Source: Lachnospiraceae bacterium
Lineage (GTDB): Bacteria; Bacillota; Clostridia; Lachnospirales; Lachnospiraceae
Assembly: GCA_022794255.1 (NCBI GenBank)
Contig: JAAWEL010000046.1
Span: forward strand, 1 to 45,113
DNA: 45,113 bases
Direction of reading: 5' to 3'
Positions 41,889 through 45,113 of this stretch are shown here, one piece after another. The notes beneath the pieces were generated by a model, which made no database searches, was not told the origin of the DNA, and saw only the letters and a list, made by a program, of their open reading frames with translations. Positions within the stretch are counted from its first letter, which is position 1; the number at the start of each line of letters is the position of its first letter. Both the position numbers and the translations under genes were made by a program.

Positions 41889-42379
41889 GAGACTTCCTCC
41901 TTCCTCTTATAGCCAATCATCTGCTGGACTGTGAGCAAAGCGCCATATACGGTCATCAAGACAGCACAGGCCACCACCGGAATGTAGATCAGAAGCTTCG
42001 GAAGCCGAGAGATGGGCAGCAGCTTTTTGCCCACCACCAGGCTCACTTTGATCGTGTAGATCGTCATCACGGCTGAAAAAAACGTAATAATAATATTTCT
42101 TAAAATATCGCAAAGATATTTTATCTTGTCAGGAAATTTGTGGTAAATCACATCAATACTCATATGGCCGCCTAAGTAAACCTCTGTGGAGATACAGAAA
42201 AAACCAAACCAAATCAGAGTGACCATGCAAAATTCTTCGCTCCACAGAATCGGATTGTTGAATACATACCGGGCAATCACCTGGGCAACTGTGACAACTG
42301 TCACAAGAAGCATGAGGAAAGAGGCAGCCAGACGGATCCACCGGATTACGGCAAGGATCAGATCATCAGCTTTTTTCAT
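41885..42379 (-). CDS. dctQ: TRAP transporter small permease (DctQ)
   Basis: This 164-residue membrane protein has four helices and the DctQ layout. The start is MKKADDLILAVIRW, helix 1 is at about 12-35, and the conserved WSEEFCMVTLIWFGFFCISTEVYLGGHMSIDVIY segment lies in the middle (about 45-80). Two further helices finish the protein. The ATG at 42379 is chosen because AAGGAG precedes it; the longer reading to 42418 overlaps the end of dctP. DctQ pairs with DctM to form the membrane part of the transporter. Confidence 0.92.
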   Translation of the reverse strand: MKKADDLILAVIRWIRLAASFLMLLVTVVTVAQVIARYVFNNPILWSEEFCMVTLIWFGFFCISTEVYLGGHMSIDVIYHKFPDKIKYLCDILRNIIITFFSAVMTIYTIKVSLVVGKKLLPISRLPKLLIYIPVVACAVLMTVYGALLTVQQMIGYKRKEEVS

Positions 42380-42392
42380 GGAAGTCTCCTTA

Positions 42393-43472
42393 TTATTTAC
42401 TTTCGCGAATTGCGGCAATCATGTCGCTGTATTGGGGATACATGTCATAGATCGGAAGGACGGCCTGCTGGAATTCATTTTTGTCTGCTTTAATAAAGGT
42501 GACACCCGATTCCTCCGCCTTTGTCTGCGCGTCTTTTTGCAGCTCTTTGGCAAATCCCTTTTCCCACGAAACAGCCTCCTTGGCACTGTCTAAAATGATC
42601 TGCTGTTCCTCAGATGATAAACGGTCAAAAATATTTTTGCTCATGACAAAAAGGGAGATGTCAGCTGAGTGCTCGTCCATGAGATAATATTTGGCCACTT
42701 CATAATGCCCGGAGGTCAAAAAGCTTACAGGATCATTTTCCGCAGCATCCACCACACCGGTCTGAAGAGAAGTAAAGACCTCGGAGAAGGACATGGGCGT
42801 GGCCTTGGCACCAAACAGATCCATCATCTTTATATATACCTGGGAATCTTGGACCCGGATCTTCATTCCTTTTAAGTCAGGAATCCCTTTGATCTCCTTT
42901 TTAGCATAAAAGCTTCTCCATCCGGATTCCAGAAAGCCCAGATTGATAAAGCCCTGTTCTGCCAGCTTATCATCTAATTGCTGTCCTACTTCTCCCTCAA
43001 ATACGGACCATTTGTGGTCATCATTGTCAAAGATATAGGGGAGAGTCAGAACCTCCAGTTCTGGAACATAGGGAGTCAGATTCACGGCATCCACCCGGGC
43101 GATATCGATGACTCCGGCGTCCACCTGTTCAATTGCCTCTTCCTCCTGGCCCAGCTCTGCATTCAGATATACTTCAACCTTCATTGCGCCTCCAGACTTT
43201 TCTTCCACAAGTTCTCCGAACTTGATCATGGCTTTTGCCAGATGACTGTCAGCTGCCTGATTCTCAGCAATGCGGAGCACCAGGCTTTCCTCTGTACGGT
43301 TTGCCTCGTCCAAGGTCTCCTGGGAGTCGGCCGTGTCACCGGCGGCAGCAGACTTCTGCACTTGTGATTCCCCTGAAGCGGGTGCTGTGTTGGTATTCGA
43401 TTTGCTACCTCCACACGCAGAAAGACCAAAAATCATTCCCCCACATAAAAACAGTGCTGTTGCTTTTCTCAT
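42393..43472 (-). CDS. dctP: TRAP transporter substrate-binding lipoprotein (DctP)
   Basis: This 359-residue extracytoplasmic solute-binding protein has a signal peptide with lipobox LSAC (Cys20) and a Ser/Ala-rich linker (about 21-65), followed by the DctP fold. The fold shows LRIAENQAADSHLAKAMIKFGELVEEKSGGAMKVEVY, EVLTLPYIFDNDDHK, MKIRVQDSQVYIKMMDLFGAKATPMSFSEVFTSLQTGVVDAAENDPVSF with the carboxylate-binding Arg of KIRV, and ILDSAKEAVSWEKGF. The conserved Arg suggests an acidic (carboxylated) ligand. It is the first gene of the operon; AAGGAGGA precedes the start. Confidence 0.95.
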   Translation of the reverse strand: MRKATALFLCGGMIFGLSACGGSKSNTNTAPASGESQVQKSAAAGDTADSQETLDEANRTEESLVLRIAENQAADSHLAKAMIKFGELVEEKSGGAMKVEVYLNAELGQEEEAIEQVDAGVIDIARVDAVNLTPYVPELEVLTLPYIFDNDDHKWSVFEGEVGQQLDDKLAEQGFINLGFLESGWRSFYAKKEIKGIPDLKGMKIRVQDSQVYIKMMDLFGAKATPMSFSEVFTSLQTGVVDAAENDPVSFLTSGHYEVAKYYLMDEHSADISLFVMSKNIFDRLSSEEQQIILDSAKEAVSWEKGFAKELQKDAQTKAEESGVTFIKADKNEFQQAVLPIYDMYPQYSDMIAAIRESK

Positions 43473-43872
43473 TGATACGTCCTCCTTCTTCCTTTTAAAA
43501 TGCTTGCGGATTCCTTGTATGAAGGATCCGTCAGTTAAGTAATTTACATTTTTATCATATAATATATTATAGAATATGTCAATATATTATAATATATTAA
43601 ATTGAAATTCAAGAACATAGCCAGATGAAAGACCAGTTTCAGAAAGAGTAGTCTGTTAGACCGGATTGGCTTTGGCAATTCATGGGCATATATCCATAGA
43701 AAAAAACATTAAGTTTATTGAAAGTTTGACGATATTATGATAAAGTATAGCTAATTTGCATCAAAAAATAATTCCCAATAAGTACATATTTTGAGAATTT
43801 TGGATTAAGGATGTGGTGGCTGGGATATCCTGAGGCTGGATAGAAAAGAGAAAGCAAGGAGACAGAAAGGCT
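43473..43872. other. Divergent intergenic region with AT-rich palindromic repeats
   Basis: This 400-base region contains the TRAP promoter (minus strand: TTGACA 43577-43582, TATGAT 43554-43559, 17-base spacer). Two repeats of AATATATTATA (43561-43571 and 43581-43591) have a 20-base period, and the second forms the palindrome AATATATTATAATATATT (43581-43598). The 43600-43870 part holds a possible plus-strand TTGACG near 43727 and an AGAAAGG ribosome binding site near 43864. I see nothing else. Confidence 0.6.
43554..43598 (-). promoter_or_regulatory. TRAP operon promoter with overlapping operator-like palindromes
   Basis: On the minus strand a TTGACA -35 (43577-43582) and TATGAT -10 (43554-43559) are 17 bases apart. 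AATATATTATA units at 43561-43571 (in the spacer) and 43581-43591 (over and upstream of the -35) would let a dimeric regulator such as the operon's GntR bind twice, two helical turns apart (inference). Confidence 0.7.
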
Positions 43873-45113
43873 ATGAGAAAGACACAGAAAAACCAGGCAG
43901 AAAATATTGTTGGACTGTTGAGTCATGTTCACAGCGGAATAAAAAGAGCGATTGAGCAGGGGCAATACGAGGATGCTATGGAGCTTTTGTCTCAGTGCCA
44001 GGAAAGCGCCATCGATCTGGGGGAAACTATTGAGGCGGTCGAGGGGGAAGGCTTTGTAACTGTGTCATTTCTGGAAAATTATTGTGAGGTGGTATACCAG
44101 TGTTATGCATTGGTCAATCAGATGCAAAGAATCAATGCCGGCAATGTATATAAAAAGCTGAAAAAGGCTCTGGTTATGGTAGAAAACAGTGTGAAAAATG
44201 ATATAAATGTCCGCACGGAAGTTGTGTTTCTTCCATATAAAGCCTCCATGTGGGATTCTTTGGAGAGCGTCTGGAAAGCCGCCAACGAGGATCCGGACTG
44301 TGATGCCTATGTAATTCCCATCCCTTATTTTGACAAGAACCCGGACGGAAGTTTTCGGGAGATGCATTATGAGGGGAATCAGTATCCAAACTATGTGCCA
44401 GTGACAAATTACGAAGAATATAACTTTGAAGAGCGCCATCCGGATATGATTTATATCCATAATCCCTATGACGAGTGCAACTATGTTACCAGCGTACATC
44501 CTTTCTTTTACTCTAAGAATCTGAAAAAGTTTACAGATAAGTTAGTATATATACCTTATTTTATATTGGGAGAAGTTGATCCAGAAAATACGGAGGCCGT
44601 GAAAAGCATGGCCCATTTCTGCACGGTTCCGGGAGTAATCTATGCAGACCAAGTGATTGTCCAGTCAGAGAAAATGCGACAGGTTTATGTTGATGTGATG
44701 ACGGAATTTACTGCCGGGAGAACGATCGGCAGTGGGGAAGCCTTAAGTGGAAAGGCAGGGACAGAGGGAAGAAGAAAGTACTGGGAGGAAAAGATCCGGG
44801 GTCTGGGATCGCCGAAGGTGGATAAGGTTCTGAATACGAAGAAAGAGGACTTGGAGATTCCGGGGGAATGGCTGCAGGTGATTGAAAAGCCAGACGGGAG
44901 CTGGAAGAAGGTTGTCTTTTATAACACCAGTGTGACATCCCTTTTGGAGCATGGGGAGAAGATGCTTATAAAGATGCGGGATGTGTTTCGGGTGTTTGCG
45001 GAAAACAAGGAGGAAGTGGCCTTGTTGTGGCGTCCCCATCCGTTGATTCGGGCTACGATTGAGAGTATGCGGCCGAAGCTGTGGGAGGAGTATCAGGAGA
45101 TTGTAAGGGAGTA
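43873..45113 (+). CDS. Putative CDP-glycerol glycerophosphotransferase/glycosyltransferase-like protein, 3' end cut by the window
   Basis: This gene starts at the ATG at 43873, behind AGAAAGG, and is still open at the window edge after about 413 codons. The N-terminal part (about 1-105) is helical and coiled-coil-like, with no signal peptide. It continues with VRTEVVFLPYKASMWDSLESVWKAANEDPDCDAYVIPIPYFDKNPDG and YNFEERHPDMIYIHNPYDECNYVT. Further on are MAHFCTVPGVIYADQVIVQSEKMR, GLGSPKVDKVLNTKKEDLE, FYNTSVTSLLEHGEKML and LLWRPHPLIRATIESMRP. The overall pattern resembles the CDP-glycerol glycerophosphotransferase / GT-B class that builds teichoic-acid-type surface polymers, but I cannot name the reaction. 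Other translations in this stretch are shadows. Confidence 0.8.
   Translation, partial: MRKTQKNQAENIVGLLSHVHSGIKRAIEQGQYEDAMELLSQCQESAIDLGETIEAVEGEGFVTVSFLENYCEVVYQCYALVNQMQRINAGNVYKKLKKALVMVENSVKNDINVRTEVVFLPYKASMWDSLESVWKAANEDPDCDAYVIPIPYFDKNPDGSFREMHYEGNQYPNYVPVTNYEEYNFEERHPDMIYIHNPYDECNYVTSVHPFFYSKNLKKFTDKLVYIPYFILGEVDPENTEAVKSMAHFCTVPGVIYADQVIVQSEKMRQVYVDVMTEFTAGRTIGSGEALSGKAGTEGRRKYWEEKIRGLGSPKVDKVLNTKKEDLEIPGEWLQVIEKPDGSWKKVVFYNTSVTSLLEHGEKMLIKMRDVFRVFAENKEEVALLWRPHPLIRATIESMRPKLWEEYQEIVRE

Overview
The window looks like a chromosomal segment of a spore-forming anaerobic Firmicute, most probably a Lachnospiraceae (Clostridium cluster XIVa) gut bacterium. The evidence is strong AGGAGG-type ribosome binding sites, sigma-A promoters (TTGACA/TATAAT), a GerW-family sporulation gene, zinc-type L28, RqcH, FCD-type GntR, TRAP and sugar ABC systems, and moderate GC content. 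No tRNA, rRNA, CRISPR array, insertion sequence or phage gene was seen. Both ends cut a gene: the 3' part of serS on the left, and the 5' part of a putative glycerophosphotransferase/glycosyltransferase-like gene on the right.

Positions 1-18.3 kb are mainly housekeeping. They hold serS (partial), two membrane proteins of unknown role (one DUF1189-like), a SIMPL-domain lipoprotein and rqcH (both minus strand), and a small unknown ORF. A bactofilin gene is then translationally linked to a membrane-anchored NlpC/P60 hydrolase, followed by a long FtsA-like actin-family ATPase. The operon yicC-gmk-rpoZ-rimO-pgsA-cinA follows and appears to run on through two unknown genes into DUF2953-gerW and a tiny membrane protein, ending at a strong terminator. 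rpmB lies convergent to it.

Positions 18.6-23.2 kb carry a heterodimeric ABC exporter pair with one degenerate ATP site, preceded by a perfect 10-bp inverted repeat over its promoter. It ends at a terminator, followed by a decayed hybrid histidine-kinase remnant.

Positions 23.3-30.2 kb form a fructan/fructo-oligosaccharide locus: a divergent LacI-family regulator, a lipoprotein solute-binding protein, two permeases, an MsmK-type ATPase and a cytoplasmic GH32 hydrolase. Two tandem pairs of 12-bp operator-like units lie in the divergent intergenic region. A cytoplasmic hybrid histidine kinase (30.3-32.4 kb) and a small unknown protein follow on the minus strand.

Positions 32.9-37.9 kb are a cobalamin-riboswitch operon: promoter, aptamer with a perfect 7-bp P1, intrinsic terminator, an exported lipoprotein CbiK-type cobaltochelatase, a BtuF-like lipoprotein, a BtuC/FecCD permease and an ATPase with an extra C-terminal domain. 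The combination of a surface-anchored chelatase with an importer is the most interesting functional module here.

Positions 38.2-43.5 kb (minus strand) are a TRAP transporter operon (dctP-dctQ-dctM) followed by a divergent NagB-like deaminase, a double-cupin protein and an FCD-type GntR regulator. Its promoter is embedded in AT-rich palindromic repeats with a 20-bp period. The set looks like a catabolic pathway for an acidic or amino sugar whose substrate cannot be named from sequence alone.
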